Shown here: positions 42,846-51,908 of the stretch, one piece after another
How positions within the stretch are numbered: position 1 is the first letter of the stretch
Layout: each line of letters opens with the position of its first letter
Assembly (NCBI GenBank): GCA_947501615.1
Contig: CANMWK010000008.1
Location: forward strand, 62,001 to 126,000
From: an uncultured Tenacibaculum sp.
GTDB taxonomy: Bacteria; Bacteroidota; Bacteroidia; Flavobacteriales; Flavobacteriaceae
Direction: 5' to 3'
DNA length: 64,000 nt
Made by a program: the position numbers and the translations under genes
Notes under the pieces: generated by a model
Told to the model about the DNA's origin: nothing
The model's input: the letters and a program-made list of their open reading frames with translations, nothing else
Database searches by the model: none

Positions 42846-45140
42846 ATGCGAATCTCAACCAAACTATTCCCTTTACTTATTATTATTGCTACTATTTATT
42901 GGAGTTTTTCAGATATGATCCCGAAATATTCTGAAAGTAAAAAAGAGACAAAAATTGGTGATTATTCTACTGAAAATGCATTCCGACATCTCAAAAATAT
43001 TAGTAAAAAACCACATCATGTTGGAAGAAAAGCACATAAAGAAGTTCAAAATTACTTGGTTAATGAATTAAAAAAAATAGGGTTGCATCCTGAAATTCAA
43101 ACTAAAACAGTTTTCAATAAAAAATGGAACACTGGTACAACTGTAGAAAATATTATCGCTAAAATTGATGGGAGCTCAAATGGTAAATCGCTAGTAGTGC
43201 TGAGTCATTATGATAGTAGCCCACATTCTTCTTTAGGCGCTTCAGATGCTGGTTCGGGGGTAATAACTATTCTTGAAGGGATAAGAGCTTTTTTGACTAA
43301 AAATGAGAAGCCAATTAATGATATTATTGTTGTTTTTTCTGATGCTGAAGAACTTGGTTTACTGGGTGCAAAAGCTTTTGTAAATCATCATTCTTTAGCT
43401 AAAAATATTGGTTTAGTTTTAAATTTTGAAGCTAGAGGTAGTGGAGGACCAAGTTATATGTTAATGGAAACTAACGGAAAAAACAGTAAATTAATTAAAG
43501 GCTTTTTAAACGCTAATCCGAAATATCCTGCTGCTAATTCTCTAATGTATAGTGTATATAAAATGCTACCTAACGATACAGATTTAACTGTATTTAGAGA
43601 AGATGGAAATAGTAATGGTTTCAATTTTGCTTTTATTGGTGATCATTTCGATTATCACACCGAACAAGATACTTTTGAGAGATTAGATAAAAGAACATTA
43701 GTACATCAGCAAGAATATTTAATGAGCATGTTAACTTATTTTTCTAAAGCTGATTTATCAAGTTTCGAAAGTGATGAAGATTATATTTATGTAAACTTCC
43801 CTTTTTTAGGGTTATTGATATATCCTTTTTCTTGGATCCTTCCTTTATTCATTCTTAGTATAATTCTATTATGTTGTGTAATTATTATTGGAATTAAAAA
43901 AAGAAGATTAACCATAAAAGGAATCGCAAAAGGATTTATACCCTTTATCATTGCTATTATCACTTCTACTACTCTTGCTTTTGGCTTATGGAAATTAATA
44001 ATGTTGATACACCCTCACTATCAAGATATGCTTCACGGATTTACCTATAACGGTTATGAATATATGTATGCTTTTGTATTTCTGACTTTATGGATTGTTT
44101 TTAAAACATATAATCTATTTAAAAACAATAATCCGTTAGATAGTATAATTGCTCCAATACTCATATGGATTATTATTAATGGACTTTTATATAAATATTT
44201 ACAAGGAGCAGCTTTTATAATTATTCCAGTGATTATAGCCCTTACGGGGTTATTCATTGTAATTTTCAGAAAAAAAAGAGCGTCAAAATCTATACTATTT
44301 ACAATACTCTCAATTCCTTCAATTTACATTTTTGCGCCTTTAATTAAAATGTTCCCTGTTGGATTAGGTTTAAATAGCTTATTCATTTCTGCACTTTTTA
44401 TTGTGCTTTTAGCGGGATTATTAATTCCAATTTTTCAAGAACAAAAAAAGAAAAATCTGTGGCAGTATATTGTTGGGTTTTTATCTATTCTCTTTTTTGT
44501 TACAGCTACATTTAATAGTGGTTTTTCTGAAGAAAAAAAACGCCCTAATAGCTTAATTTACGTACAAAATTCATCAGATTCAACAGCATATTGGGGTACA
44601 TACAATAAAACTTTAGATACATATACGAAGCAAATTTTTCATTCAAATTATGAGAAAGGAGGAATTTCTAATACAACAACAAAAAGTAAATACAACACGC
44701 GTTTCAACTTTTATAAAAAAGCAGATTTTAAGAATATCCCTACCTCAGAAATTGTTATGCAACTAGATACAATTATTGGTAATGAGCGCCATGTCAAATT
44801 TAAATTAACTCCAAAACGAGATATTAGCAAATATGAAATTTTCACCAACAATAAACTATCTTTAAATTGTTTACAAGCTAATTCCGCAATAGTAATCAAT
44901 AAAGAAATGGAATTAAAAAAAGGGAATGTGTTGGTATATCACATGGCAAATTCAGATAAAAACTTATCAATAGATATTACATTCAACAAAGATGAAAAAC
45001 CAAATTTCACAATTCATGAAATTTCAAACGATTTACTTGAAAATTCTATTTTCAATATAATACCGAGAACAAAAGAGATGATGCCAATGCCATTTGTAAC
45101 TAACGACGCTATAATTTGTGCTACAAATTTTAGTTTTTAA
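42846..45140 (+). CDS. Membrane-bound M28 family zinc aminopeptidase
   Basis: This 764-residue protein has an N-terminal membrane helix, an M28 domain (about residues 35-300) and then about eight membrane helices (310-560) with a soluble beta-rich C-terminus. Zinc-site residues are visible: SHYDS (His), GASDAGSG (bridging Asp), DAEELG (catalytic Glu pair), FEARGSGG (Glu) and DHFDYHTEQD (His). The layout resembles ERMP1/Pff1 proteins of eukaryotic endomembranes. It should trim peptides on the outer face of the inner membrane. Single gene. Confidence 0.9.
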   Translation: MRISTKLFPLLIIIATIYWSFSDMIPKYSESKKETKIGDYSTENAFRHLKNISKKPHHVGRKAHKEVQNYLVNELKKIGLHPEIQTKTVFNKKWNTGTTVENIIAKIDGSSNGKSLVVLSHYDSSPHSSLGASDAGSGVITILEGIRAFLTKNEKPINDIIVVFSDAEELGLLGAKAFVNHHSLAKNIGLVLNFEARGSGGPSYMLMETNGKNSKLIKGFLNANPKYPAANSLMYSVYKMLPNDTDLTVFREDGNSNGFNFAFIGDHFDYHTEQDTFERLDKRTLVHQQEYLMSMLTYFSKADLSSFESDEDYIYVNFPFLGLLIYPFSWILPLFILSIILLCCVIIIGIKKRRLTIKGIAKGFIPFIIAIITSTTLAFGLWKLIMLIHPHYQDMLHGFTYNGYEYMYAFVFLTLWIVFKTYNLFKNNNPLDSIIAPILIWIIINGLLYKYLQGAAFIIIPVIIALTGLFIVIFRKKRASKSILFTILSIPSIYIFAPLIKMFPVGLGLNSLFISALFIVLLAGLLIPIFQEQKKKNLWQYIVGFLSILFFVTATFNSGFSEEKKRPNSLIYVQNSSDSTAYWGTYNKTLDTYTKQIFHSNYEKGGISNTTTKSKYNTRFNFYKKADFKNIPTSEIVMQLDTIIGNERHVKFKLTPKRDISKYEIFTNNKLSLNCLQANSAIVINKEMELKKGNVLVYHMANSDKNLSIDITFNKDEKPNFTIHEISNDLLENSIFNIIPRTKEMMPMPFVTNDAIICATNFSF

Positions 45141-45183
45141 CAAAAACACCTTAAAATTAAAAATTAGAAAACAGTTTATTAAT

Positions 45184-45191
45184 TATCTTTG
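45184..45191 (+). promoter_or_regulatory. Bacteroidota -7 promoter element of tatA
   Basis: TATCTTTG matches TAnnTTTG and ends five bases before the ATG at 45197. Confidence 0.65.
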
Positions 45192-45196
45192 CACAC

Positions 45197-45478
45197 ATGA
45201 AATTACCTTTTTTATTTATCGGAGGACCTGAGATTTTTGTTATCATGATTATAGTTGTGGTTATTTTTGGTGCAGATAAAATTCCTGAAATTGCTAGAGG
45301 TTTAGGAAAAGGAATTCGTCAAGTAAAAGACGCTACTAACGATATTAAAAGAGAAATCAACGAAAGTGCCCAAAAGCAGGGTATCGATACAGAAGTTGTT
45401 TCAGATATCAATAAAGAAGTTAATGAAGTTAAAAATAACTTAGATGATTTAACTGGTCCTATAAAAAGGAATATGTAA
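45197..45478 (+). CDS. tatA: Twin-arginine translocase subunit TatA/E
   Basis: This 93-residue protein has a short N-terminal membrane helix (PEIFVIMIIVVVIFGADKIPEIARGLGKGIR), the hinge and a charged amphipathic helix, exactly the TatA layout. It forms the pore-lining oligomer for folded protein export with TatC, whose gene is not in the window. It converges on the O-methyltransferase gene with only three bases between. Confidence 0.92.
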   Translation: MKLPFLFIGGPEIFVIMIIVVVIFGADKIPEIARGLGKGIRQVKDATNDIKREINESAQKQGIDTEVVSDINKEVNEVKNNLDDLTGPIKRNM

Positions 45479-45481
45479 TAA

Positions 45482-46123
45482 TTACTTTACTCTACTAATT
45501 GTTAATCCGTCTCGTATGGGTAACAAAACAGTTTCTACTCTTTCATCAGTAGCTAATAATTTGTTGTATTCTAAAAGCATTTTAGTATCAATATCTTTGG
45601 GTTGTAGTTCTTCTACAACCTTCCCACTCCAAAGTACATTATCCGATAAAATTACCCCTCCTTTGTTCATCTTATTTATGATAAGATTAAAATAATTAGG
45701 GTAATTAGATTTATCAGCATCAATAAAAACTAAATCGAATTTTTCATCTATCGTAGGAATAATATCGATTGCATTTCCAACCAACTGTTTGATCTGATTA
45801 CTGTATGGAGATTTTTTAAAATATTTTTCTTGTAATTCTTCTAATTCTTCGTTTTTATCGATTGTATATAGGATACCTCCTTCTTTTAAACCTTCTGCTA
45901 AACACAACGCAGAATAGCCAGTATAGGTTCCTATTTCTAAAATTTTTTCAGGAGTTATTAGCTTAGAAATCATCGATAGCACTCGACCCTGAAATGCACC
46001 ACTTAACATCCTCGGATTTAAAACTTTTTGCCAAGTTTCTTTGCTTAACTCTTGTAATAATTGAGGCTCTTTTTGAGAATGTTCAACAACATAATCATCT
46101 ATTTTCTGTGGTAAAAAATGCAT
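45482..46123 (-). CDS. SAM-dependent O-methyltransferase (family 3)
   Basis: This 213-residue class I methyltransferase of the catechol O-methyltransferase-like group has the SAM site ILEIGTYTGYSALCLAEGL, then TIDKNEELEE, and metal-site region FDLVFIDADKSNY and ILSDNVLWSGKV. It probably methylates a small catechol-like hydroxyl with Mg2+. It is a single gene behind two hairpins that end the upstream ECF operon. Confidence 0.92.
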   Translation of the reverse strand: MHFLPQKIDDYVVEHSQKEPQLLQELSKETWQKVLNPRMLSGAFQGRVLSMISKLITPEKILEIGTYTGYSALCLAEGLKEGGILYTIDKNEELEELQEKYFKKSPYSNQIKQLVGNAIDIIPTIDEKFDLVFIDADKSNYPNYFNLIINKMNKGGVILSDNVLWSGKVVEELQPKDIDTKMLLEYNKLLATDERVETVLLPIRDGLTISRVK

Positions 46124-46148
46124 GAATATTTTTTCGTAAAAATATAAA

Positions 46149-46180
46149 AAACGGAATTCACATTGATGTAAATTCCGTTT
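46149..46180 (-). terminator. Second of two tandem terminators
   Basis: A perfect 10-bp stem, AAACGGAATT with AATTCCGTTT, and a 12-base loop; on the minus strand TTTTTATATTTTT follows. It acts with the hairpin at 46204 to end the ECF operon before the methyltransferase gene. Confidence 0.75.
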
Positions 46181-46203
46181 AATCTAACAAAAAATCAAAA
46201 AAA

Positions 46204-46220
46204 CGGTTTTAAAAAAACCG
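46204..46220 (-). terminator. Intrinsic terminator of the second ECF operon
   Basis: CGGTTT with AAACCG and an A-rich loop, followed on the minus strand by TTTTTTTGATTTTTTG, six bases past the stop at 46227. Confidence 0.7.
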
Positions 46221-46226
46221 AAATTT

Positions 46227-46493
46227 TTAAGAAGGCATTTGTTCCTTCAATTTTTCTTTTAGTAACTCTTTATCGCTTTCTGTCAAACAGTGAACTTCGC
46301 TTTTGCAGTCCATAGCTTTAGCTTTAAAAATATCAGTCAATTTTAAATTTTGCTTGGTATATTTCGCACATTTGTGACAAAAAGCAATATGCAACTGAAG
46401 TTTCATTCTTTCTAAGAATGTAGACTCGTTATACTGAGATTTGTTACAAATCTCATTCGCTTCTTTACATGTTATTTTAAAAAATTTAAACAT
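46227..46493 (-). CDS. Small zinc-type anti-sigma-like protein
   Basis: This 88-residue protein has the core HIAFCHKCAKY, an HxxxCxxC zinc anti-sigma motif, and Cys10 (ITCKEA) upstream. It lacks a membrane helix, so it is cytoplasmic. It starts four bases after the ECF sigma gene stop. By position and motif it should bind the sigma and may sense redox or metal stress; this is inference. Confidence 0.75.
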   Translation of the reverse strand: MFKFFKITCKEANEICNKSQYNESTFLERMKLQLHIAFCHKCAKYTKQNLKLTDIFKAKAMDCKSEVHCLTESDKELLKEKLKEQMPS

Positions 46494-46497
46494 CTTT

Positions 46498-47070
46498 TTA
46501 TTTATTAAACCAATTTTTCTCCATACAAGTTCTCAATTGAGTTCTTGCTCTATGGATGATTACCCATAAATTTGACGGAGTAATATCTAGTTCCTTACAA
46601 ATTTCTTCAGTTTCAAATTCCTGTATAGTTTTCATTCTAAAAACCATAGCATATTTTTCAGGCAATTTATCAATACAAATATCTATCTGACTTTTTAACT
46701 CTTCATTCTCGATATTCTTTTCTGCCTCACTATTCCAAGATTGTGGCACTCTTTCTTCAATCCAATTTCCTTCGTTTTCACCACTTTCGTAAAAACTCAT
46801 TCGAACTTCTGCTTGTCCTTTCTTAGAGTTTATTTTCCTGTAATAATCTATAATCTTTCTTTTAAGAATAGAGATTAACCAAGTTCTTTCAGTTGATTTT
46901 CCTTCGAAATTTTTTGCTGAACGTAAACCTGCAAAAAAAGTTTCTTGTACCAAATCTTTGGCAGTATCACTATTATTTACTCTAACAACTGCATAATTGA
47001 ACAAATAATCGGAGTAATTATCTATCCACTTATCAGGACTTAGAGTATGTATTTTATTTACTTTATCCAC
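46498..47070 (-). CDS. ECF-type RNA polymerase sigma factor (second)
   Basis: This 190-residue sigma factor has region 2 (VVRVNNSDTAKDLVQETFFAGLRSAKNFEGKSTERTWLISILKRKIIDYYRK pattern, residues about 25-80) and region 4 (about 128-182; KLPEKYAMVFRMKTIQEFETEEICKELDI). It is flanked upstream by an NTF2-like gene (15-base gap) and downstream by the zinc anti-sigma-like gene (four-base gap). Its regulon is unknown; it differs clearly from the sigma at 12429. Confidence 0.93.
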   Translation of the reverse strand: MDKVNKIHTLSPDKWIDNYSDYLFNYAVVRVNNSDTAKDLVQETFFAGLRSAKNFEGKSTERTWLISILKRKIIDYYRKINSKKGQAEVRMSFYESGENEGNWIEERVPQSWNSEAEKNIENEELKSQIDICIDKLPEKYAMVFRMKTIQEFETEEICKELDITPSNLWVIIHRARTQLRTCMEKNWFNK

Positions 47071-47085
47071 GGGGTCAAATATACA

Positions 47086-47565
47086 TTAATTTTTCTCTAG
47101 ATGTGTTTTACAATCTTTCCTCCTTCTCATATCTACTAAATATATAATCTCCCAAGAATTATTGTTATTAAACAATTGAAATGAATTTGCACCACAGTGA
47201 CTTAACTCATTATTCAAGTAAAACTCGTAAGGTGTCCAAACAGACGCTAAATTCCCATCAATTCTTACCGTAAAGGATAATAATTTTTCAAAATAAGTAG
47301 TTGTGCTTTTTTTTGAAGCAATTGCCTTTAAAAGTTTTTCTCTTGTTTCTGTAACTAAAATCTTTTTCCCTTTTTTATTTGTGTAAGTAGTTTGAACTTT
47401 AATGTCTTTATGAAGTGTTTTGCTTACTAATGCAGTATCGCCCTTGTGCAATCCATCAAAAAACAATCCAATCACTTTTTTAATTTCTAGTTCTTCTGTA
47501 GATTCTTGGGAGTTTAACAGAAAGAAATTAAAAATTAAAAAAACAGTAAAAGAAAACTTACGCAT
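47086..47565 (-). CDS. Exported NTF2-like protein
   Basis: This 159-residue protein has a signal peptide (MRKFSFTVFLIFNFFLLNSQ) and a lumazine-binding/SnoaL-type NTF2 fold (IKKVIGLFFDGLHKGDTALVSKTLHKDIKV, SFTVRIDGNLASVWTPYEFYLN, CGANSFQLFNNNNSWEIIYLVD). These are usually small binding proteins, occasionally enzymes. It is the first gene of the operon with the second ECF sigma, so it may be the regulated or sensing periplasmic component. Confidence 0.82.
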   Translation of the reverse strand: MRKFSFTVFLIFNFFLLNSQESTEELEIKKVIGLFFDGLHKGDTALVSKTLHKDIKVQTTYTNKKGKKILVTETREKLLKAIASKKSTTTYFEKLLSFTVRIDGNLASVWTPYEFYLNNELSHCGANSFQLFNNNNSWEIIYLVDMRRRKDCKTHLEKN

Positions 47566-47681
47566 GAAAATAATTTATGTAAATCTAACAAAAAAGAAAT
47601 CATCAAAATCAAATTAACACAATATTAACGAGTTTGCAGTATTTTGTATATTTTTACTGCATATTTATAACAAACTTATAC

Positions 47682-48500
47682 ATGTCTGTAGCTAAAAAAC
47701 AATACAAAAGAATTACAGTAAAATCGTTGATTGAAATGAAAAACAACAGCGAGAAAATATCTATGTTAACAGCCTACGATTACACAATGGCTAAAATTGT
47801 AGATGGAGCAGGAATTGATGTTATTTTAGTTGGAGATTCTGCCTCTAATGTTATGGCTGGTCATGAAACTACTTTACCTATTACATTAGATCAAATGATA
47901 TATCATGCAAGTTCTGTTATTAGAGCTATAGAACGTTGCTTGGTTGTGGTTGATTTACCTTTCGGAACCTATCAAGGAAATTCTAAACAAGCTTTAGAAT
48001 CTGCGATTCGTATCATGAAAGAAACTGGCGGACATGCTGTAAAACTTGAAGGTGGTTCGGAAATAGAACAATCAATCTCAAGAATTTTAACCGCAGGAAT
48101 TCCTGTGATGGGACATTTAGGATTAACACCACAATCGATATATAAATTTGGCACATATACTGTGAGAGCTAAAGAAGAAGCTGAAGCTCAAAAATTAAAA
48201 GAAGATGCTAAATTATTGGAAGAATTAGGATGCTTTGCTTTAGTTTTAGAAAAAGTTCCTGCTAAACTAGCGCAAGAGGTTGCAGAAAGTTTAACTATTC
48301 CTGTTATAGGAATTGGTGCTGGAAGCGGTGTAGACGGACAAGTATTAGTGATGCATGATATGCTAGGAATGACTCATGAATTTAATCCTCGTTTTTTACG
48401 TAGGTATTTAGATTTGCATACAGAAATGACTAATGCTTTTAAACAGTACATAAGTGATGTGAAAAGTGTTGATTTTCCTAATGAGAATGAACAGTATTAA
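47682..48500 (+). CDS. panB: 3-methyl-2-oxobutanoate hydroxymethyltransferase
   Basis: This 272-residue enzyme adds a hydroxymethyl group from methylene-tetrahydrofolate to alpha-ketoisovalerate, the first step to pantothenate. Metal and substrate motifs are intact: [73 protein letters not shown]. The frame is open to a TTG at 47634, but ATG at 47682 gives the normal start. No panC or panD lies adjacent. Confidence 0.96.
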   Translation: MSVAKKQYKRITVKSLIEMKNNSEKISMLTAYDYTMAKIVDGAGIDVILVGDSASNVMAGHETTLPITLDQMIYHASSVIRAIERCLVVVDLPFGTYQGNSKQALESAIRIMKETGGHAVKLEGGSEIEQSISRILTAGIPVMGHLGLTPQSIYKFGTYTVRAKEEAEAQKLKEDAKLLEELGCFALVLEKVPAKLAQEVAESLTIPVIGIGAGSGVDGQVLVMHDMLGMTHEFNPRFLRRYLDLHTEMTNAFKQYISDVKSVDFPNENEQY

Positions 48501-48632
48501 GCCTTTCTAAAAAAAATAAAGTTTTTTTGGCAAAGTAAATTAGATAATTTTTAAATTTTAGTCTTTTACTTAGGTAAGCTTCTATGCTTAGTTTCGTTAA
48601 CTTATTTTCAAAGAAAAGAACAACTTAAAATC

Positions 48633-49571
48633 ATGAAAATCTTACACATAGATTCGAATCACGATTTAATGATAGAGCAATTAACCGAATTAGGTTATGA
48701 AAATCATACCGATTATACCTCTTCAAAAGAAGAAATTGAAGCAAAAATTCATGGATATGACGGATGTATTATCAGAAGTCGTTTTACCATAGACAGACAA
48801 TTCTTAGACAAAGCTACCAACTTAAAATTTATCGGACGCGTAGGTGCTGGATTAGAAAATATTGATTGTGATTATGCCGAGGAAAAAGGAATTGTATTGC
48901 TATCAGCTCCAGAAGGAAATAGAAATGCAGTTGGCGAGCATACGTTAGGTATGTTATTATCATTGTTTAATAAACTGAATAAAGCAGATAAAGAAGTTAG
49001 AGCTGGAAAATGGCTTAGAGAAGAAAATAGAGGGATAGAACTTGACGGAAAAACAGTTGGTTTGATTGGTTATGGTAACATGGGAAAAGCTTTTGCAAAA
49101 AAACTTCGTGGCTTTGATGTGGAAGTATTGTGCTATGATATTAAACCTAATGTTGGCGATGAAAATTGTACACAAGTTTCTTTAGAAGAACTTCAAGAAA
49201 AAACGGATGTTTTAAGTTTACATACTCCACAAACAGCATTAACCATTAATATGGTGAATTCAGAATTCATTACTAACTTTAAAAAACGTTTTTGGTTACT
49301 AAATACTGCACGTGGCAAATCTGTTGTAACGAAAGACTTAGTCTCAGCTCTAGAGGCTGGTAAAATTTTAGGTGCTGGTTTAGATGTTTTGGAATATGAA
49401 AAGAAATCCTTTGAAAACCTTTTTACTGAAAAAGAAATGCCTGAAGCTTTTCAATATTTAATTCAATCTGAAAAAGTCATGTTATCTCCCCATGTTGCTG
49501 GATGGACGATAGAGAGCAAGGAGCTATTAGCACAAACTATTGTAAATAAAATTAAAAATAGATTTAGTTGA
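48633..49571 (+). CDS. D-isomer-specific 2-hydroxyacid dehydrogenase (phosphoglycerate-dehydrogenase-like)
   Basis: This 312-residue NAD-dependent dehydrogenase has the nucleotide-binding GYGNMG (VGLIGYGNMGKAF), catalytic Arg in NTARGKSVV, Glu in LDVLEYE and His in LSPHVAGW. The length is that of serA-like short forms without ACT domain. It could make 3-phosphohydroxypyruvate for serine or reduce another 2-oxoacid; no serine-pathway neighbour supports the first. A strong hairpin overlaps its stop codon. Confidence 0.9.
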   Translation: MKILHIDSNHDLMIEQLTELGYENHTDYTSSKEEIEAKIHGYDGCIIRSRFTIDRQFLDKATNLKFIGRVGAGLENIDCDYAEEKGIVLLSAPEGNRNAVGEHTLGMLLSLFNKLNKADKEVRAGKWLREENRGIELDGKTVGLIGYGNMGKAFAKKLRGFDVEVLCYDIKPNVGDENCTQVSLEELQEKTDVLSLHTPQTALTINMVNSEFITNFKKRFWLLNTARGKSVVTKDLVSALEAGKILGAGLDVLEYEKKSFENLFTEKEMPEAFQYLIQSEKVMLSPHVAGWTIESKELLAQTIVNKIKNRFS

Positions 49572-49590
49572 AAACTAAATCTATTTTTTT
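49554..49590 (+). terminator. Intrinsic terminator overlapping the dehydrogenase stop
   Basis: A 15-bp perfect stem, AAAAATAGATTTAGT (49554-49568) and ACTAAATCTATTTTT (49574-49588), has the TGA stop codon in its 5-base loop, and T-rich sequence follows. Confidence 0.9.
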
Positions 49591-49622
49591 TACGTTTATA
49601 CTTTATAATCAACATCCCCAAA

Positions 49623-51008
49623 ATGAAAAAAACAATAACCTTTATTTTAATTTTAGTCGCTTTATACTCGTGTTCTAAAGACGCAGTAATAGATGTAAAA
49701 TCTATCACAACATTAACTCCTTCAGACCCAAACAATCCAAATCCATTTAATGGAACTATGGTCCCAATTAGCACTATTCCTTACGCTGATATTCCCAATA
49801 ATTCTTATACAATTGATTTAGAGAAATGGAATATTAAAAATGATAGATCTAATCCTGAAGAAACTACAGACAATTTACAAGCTGCTATAGATTGGGCTAC
49901 TAATGAAGGTTACGGAATTATAAAATTACCAAAAGGACATTATTTAATTGGAAAGTACGGAAACGATATTTATCAAGCTGGTATTGAATTGTACAGTAAT
50001 ACTGCTTTTTTATTAGATAAAGATGCAATTATAGAAATGGCTCCAAATGATAAGTGGAACTATTGTGCAATAGCAGTACGTAACAAAACTAATGTTGTTA
50101 TCTCTGGAGGAACTATTCTTGGTGATCGTGACAATCATATATTTACGCCAAGAGCATCCGATGGGAGTCAAGTTCACGACGAAGGACACTTAATTTGTAT
50201 TGAAGGTGAAAGTAAACACATAACTGTACAAAACACAACACTTGGCAAAGCCAATGGTGACGGAATTTTGTTAGTAGGCAGCCCTAGAAACGAACCTCAG
50301 GAGTTAGAAGATATTTACATCAAAAGAAATCATTTTACAGATAACAGAAGACAGGGAATTTCTATAGTTGGCGGTAAAAATATTACTGTTGAAGCTAATG
50401 AAATACACCATACCAAAGGAACTGCTCCTCAATTTGGAATTGACTTAGAAGGTGCAGGCAGAACTAATGAAGATATTACCATTAAAAACAATTACCTTCA
50501 TAATAACAGAGGTGGAGATATTGTTAATACTGATGGTAAAAACATAAAAATTGACAATAACATTCTTACTCAAGGAGAGGATAGTGAATATATTGATGGT
50601 CCTTTAGTATACTGGAAAAATGCAGATATGGTAGTTACTAATAATAACATTACCATGCGTACAGTATCTGTGAATAATTGGAATGGTATTATTATGTACT
50701 CTAATGACAACCCGAAGACCAACCCTGCTACTACGTTTATTGAAAATAACATTTTGAATAACTGCGGAATGTACATGTATAAAGGTGCTGATTTAGTGAT
50801 TAAAAATAATGTAATGGATAATGGCCATTTAGCATTTAAAGAAATGACAAATCTTACATTAACAAATAATAAAGTAATGCATGGTAATACATGTTGGGCA
50901 TATCGATTCTTACAAGTATCTGGTACTGCTTCTGGTAATACATATAATAATGAGCCTTTTGATATTCCTTTAACAGACACTCCTTGGGATGGCTGTTGGA
51001 TTAACTAA
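49623..51008 (+). CDS. Lipoprotein with right-handed beta-helix (pectate-lyase-like)
   Basis: This 461-residue protein has a lipobox (VALYSC, Cys17) and then a single-stranded right-handed beta-helix (about residues 70-440): a pectate-lyase-superfamily start (TTDNLQAAIDWATNEGYGIIKLPKGHYLIG), then repeated N-rich turns (ITVQNTTLGKANGDGILLVG, ITVEANEIHHTKG, ITIKNNYLHNN, IKIDNNILTQG). It probably cleaves or binds a polysaccharide. It is a second beta-helix protein in the window, unrelated in anchoring to the T9SS-exported one at 33982. Confidence 0.87.
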   Translation: MKKTITFILILVALYSCSKDAVIDVKSITTLTPSDPNNPNPFNGTMVPISTIPYADIPNNSYTIDLEKWNIKNDRSNPEETTDNLQAAIDWATNEGYGIIKLPKGHYLIGKYGNDIYQAGIELYSNTAFLLDKDAIIEMAPNDKWNYCAIAVRNKTNVVISGGTILGDRDNHIFTPRASDGSQVHDEGHLICIEGESKHITVQNTTLGKANGDGILLVGSPRNEPQELEDIYIKRNHFTDNRRQGISIVGGKNITVEANEIHHTKGTAPQFGIDLEGAGRTNEDITIKNNYLHNNRGGDIVNTDGKNIKIDNNILTQGEDSEYIDGPLVYWKNADMVVTNNNITMRTVSVNNWNGIIMYSNDNPKTNPATTFIENNILNNCGMYMYKGADLVIKNNVMDNGHLAFKEMTNLTLTNNKVMHGNTCWAYRFLQVSGTASGNTYNNEPFDIPLTDTPWDGCWIN

Positions 51009-51066
51009 TTACCATTCTATCTCTTTTTGTATATTAGTTTCAGTATAATTCCAATTTTTATTTGAA

Positions 51067-51522
51067 ATGAAATACGAAGCGAATACACCACAAGAATACA
51101 TTGATCAACTTCCGGAAGATCGTCAATCTGTTATTCAGCAATTACGAGACGTTATTAAAAAACATCTTCCTGAAGGTTTTGAAGAAGGTATTAATTACAA
51201 TATGATTGGCTATTATGTTCCGCATTCATTGTATCCAGATGGTTATCATTGTGATCCTAAATCACCTTTGCCTTTTATGAATATTGCTTCTCAGAAAAAC
51301 TCTGTGAATTTATATCATAGTGGAATTTATGCCAATCCTGAAATTCATGATTGGTTTGTAAATGAATACCCGAAACATTGTAAACGAAAACTCGATATGG
51401 GTAAAAGTTGTGTTCGCTTTAAAAAGCTAGATGATATTCCGTATGAACTCATTGGAGAATTATGTAGTAAAATAACAGTTGAGGATTGGATTTCAACGTA
51501 TGAAAAAAACGTAAAGAAATGA
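51067..51522 (+). CDS. DUF1801-family protein
   Basis: This 151-residue soluble protein of the YdhG/DUF1801 type (TPQEYIDQLPEDRQSVIQQLRDVI, EEGINYNMIGYYVP, LPFMNIASQKNSVNLYHSGIY, DMGKSCVRFKKLDDIP) has unknown activity. Its stop overlaps the next gene start (ATGA), so the two are coexpressed. Confidence 0.87.
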   Translation: MKYEANTPQEYIDQLPEDRQSVIQQLRDVIKKHLPEGFEEGINYNMIGYYVPHSLYPDGYHCDPKSPLPFMNIASQKNSVNLYHSGIYANPEIHDWFVNEYPKHCKRKLDMGKSCVRFKKLDDIPYELIGELCSKITVEDWISTYEKNVKK

Positions 51523-51908
51523 AAAAAGGTAAAGTAATTGGGATAGGCGGCGTGTTTTTTAAAACAGAAGATGTAAACACAACAAAAGAATGGTATAAAA
51601 AACATTTAGGTTTTAATACTGATGATTGGGGATGCACCTTTTGGTGGAAAGATAATGATGGAAACAAAGCATCAACACAATGGAGTCCGTTTAAGAAAGA
51701 TACGAATCATTTTTTGCCTTCGAAAAAAGGATTTATGATTAATTATAGAGTTGAATATTTAGAAGATTTACTAACACAACTCAAAAATGAAGGTGTAACT
51801 ATTCTTGGCGAAATTGAAGAATATAGCTATGGGAAATTTGCTTGGATCATTGATTTAGATGGTAATAAAATTGAACTTTGGGAACCAATTGATGAAGCTT
51901 TTTTATAA
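51519..51908 (+). CDS. VOC-superfamily (glyoxalase-like) protein
   Basis: This 129-residue protein has the paired beta-alpha-beta-beta-beta fold (GIGGVFFKTEDVNTTKEWYKKHLGF and YRVEYLEDLLTQLKNEGVTILGEIEEYSYGKFAWIIDLDGNKIELWEP), ending with the usual Glu ligand. It probably binds a metal and a small molecule; the substrate is unknown. It overlaps the DUF1801 gene by four bases and its end overlaps the convergent gene by six. Confidence 0.9.
   Translation: MKKGKVIGIGGVFFKTEDVNTTKEWYKKHLGFNTDDWGCTFWWKDNDGNKASTQWSPFKKDTNHFLPSKKGFMINYRVEYLEDLLTQLKNEGVTILGEIEEYSYGKFAWIIDLDGNKIELWEPIDEAFL

Noticed and set aside
49463..49774. Minus-strand frame overlapping two plus-strand genes
   Set aside because: It spans the end of the dehydrogenase, its terminator and the start of the beta-helix lipoprotein gene.
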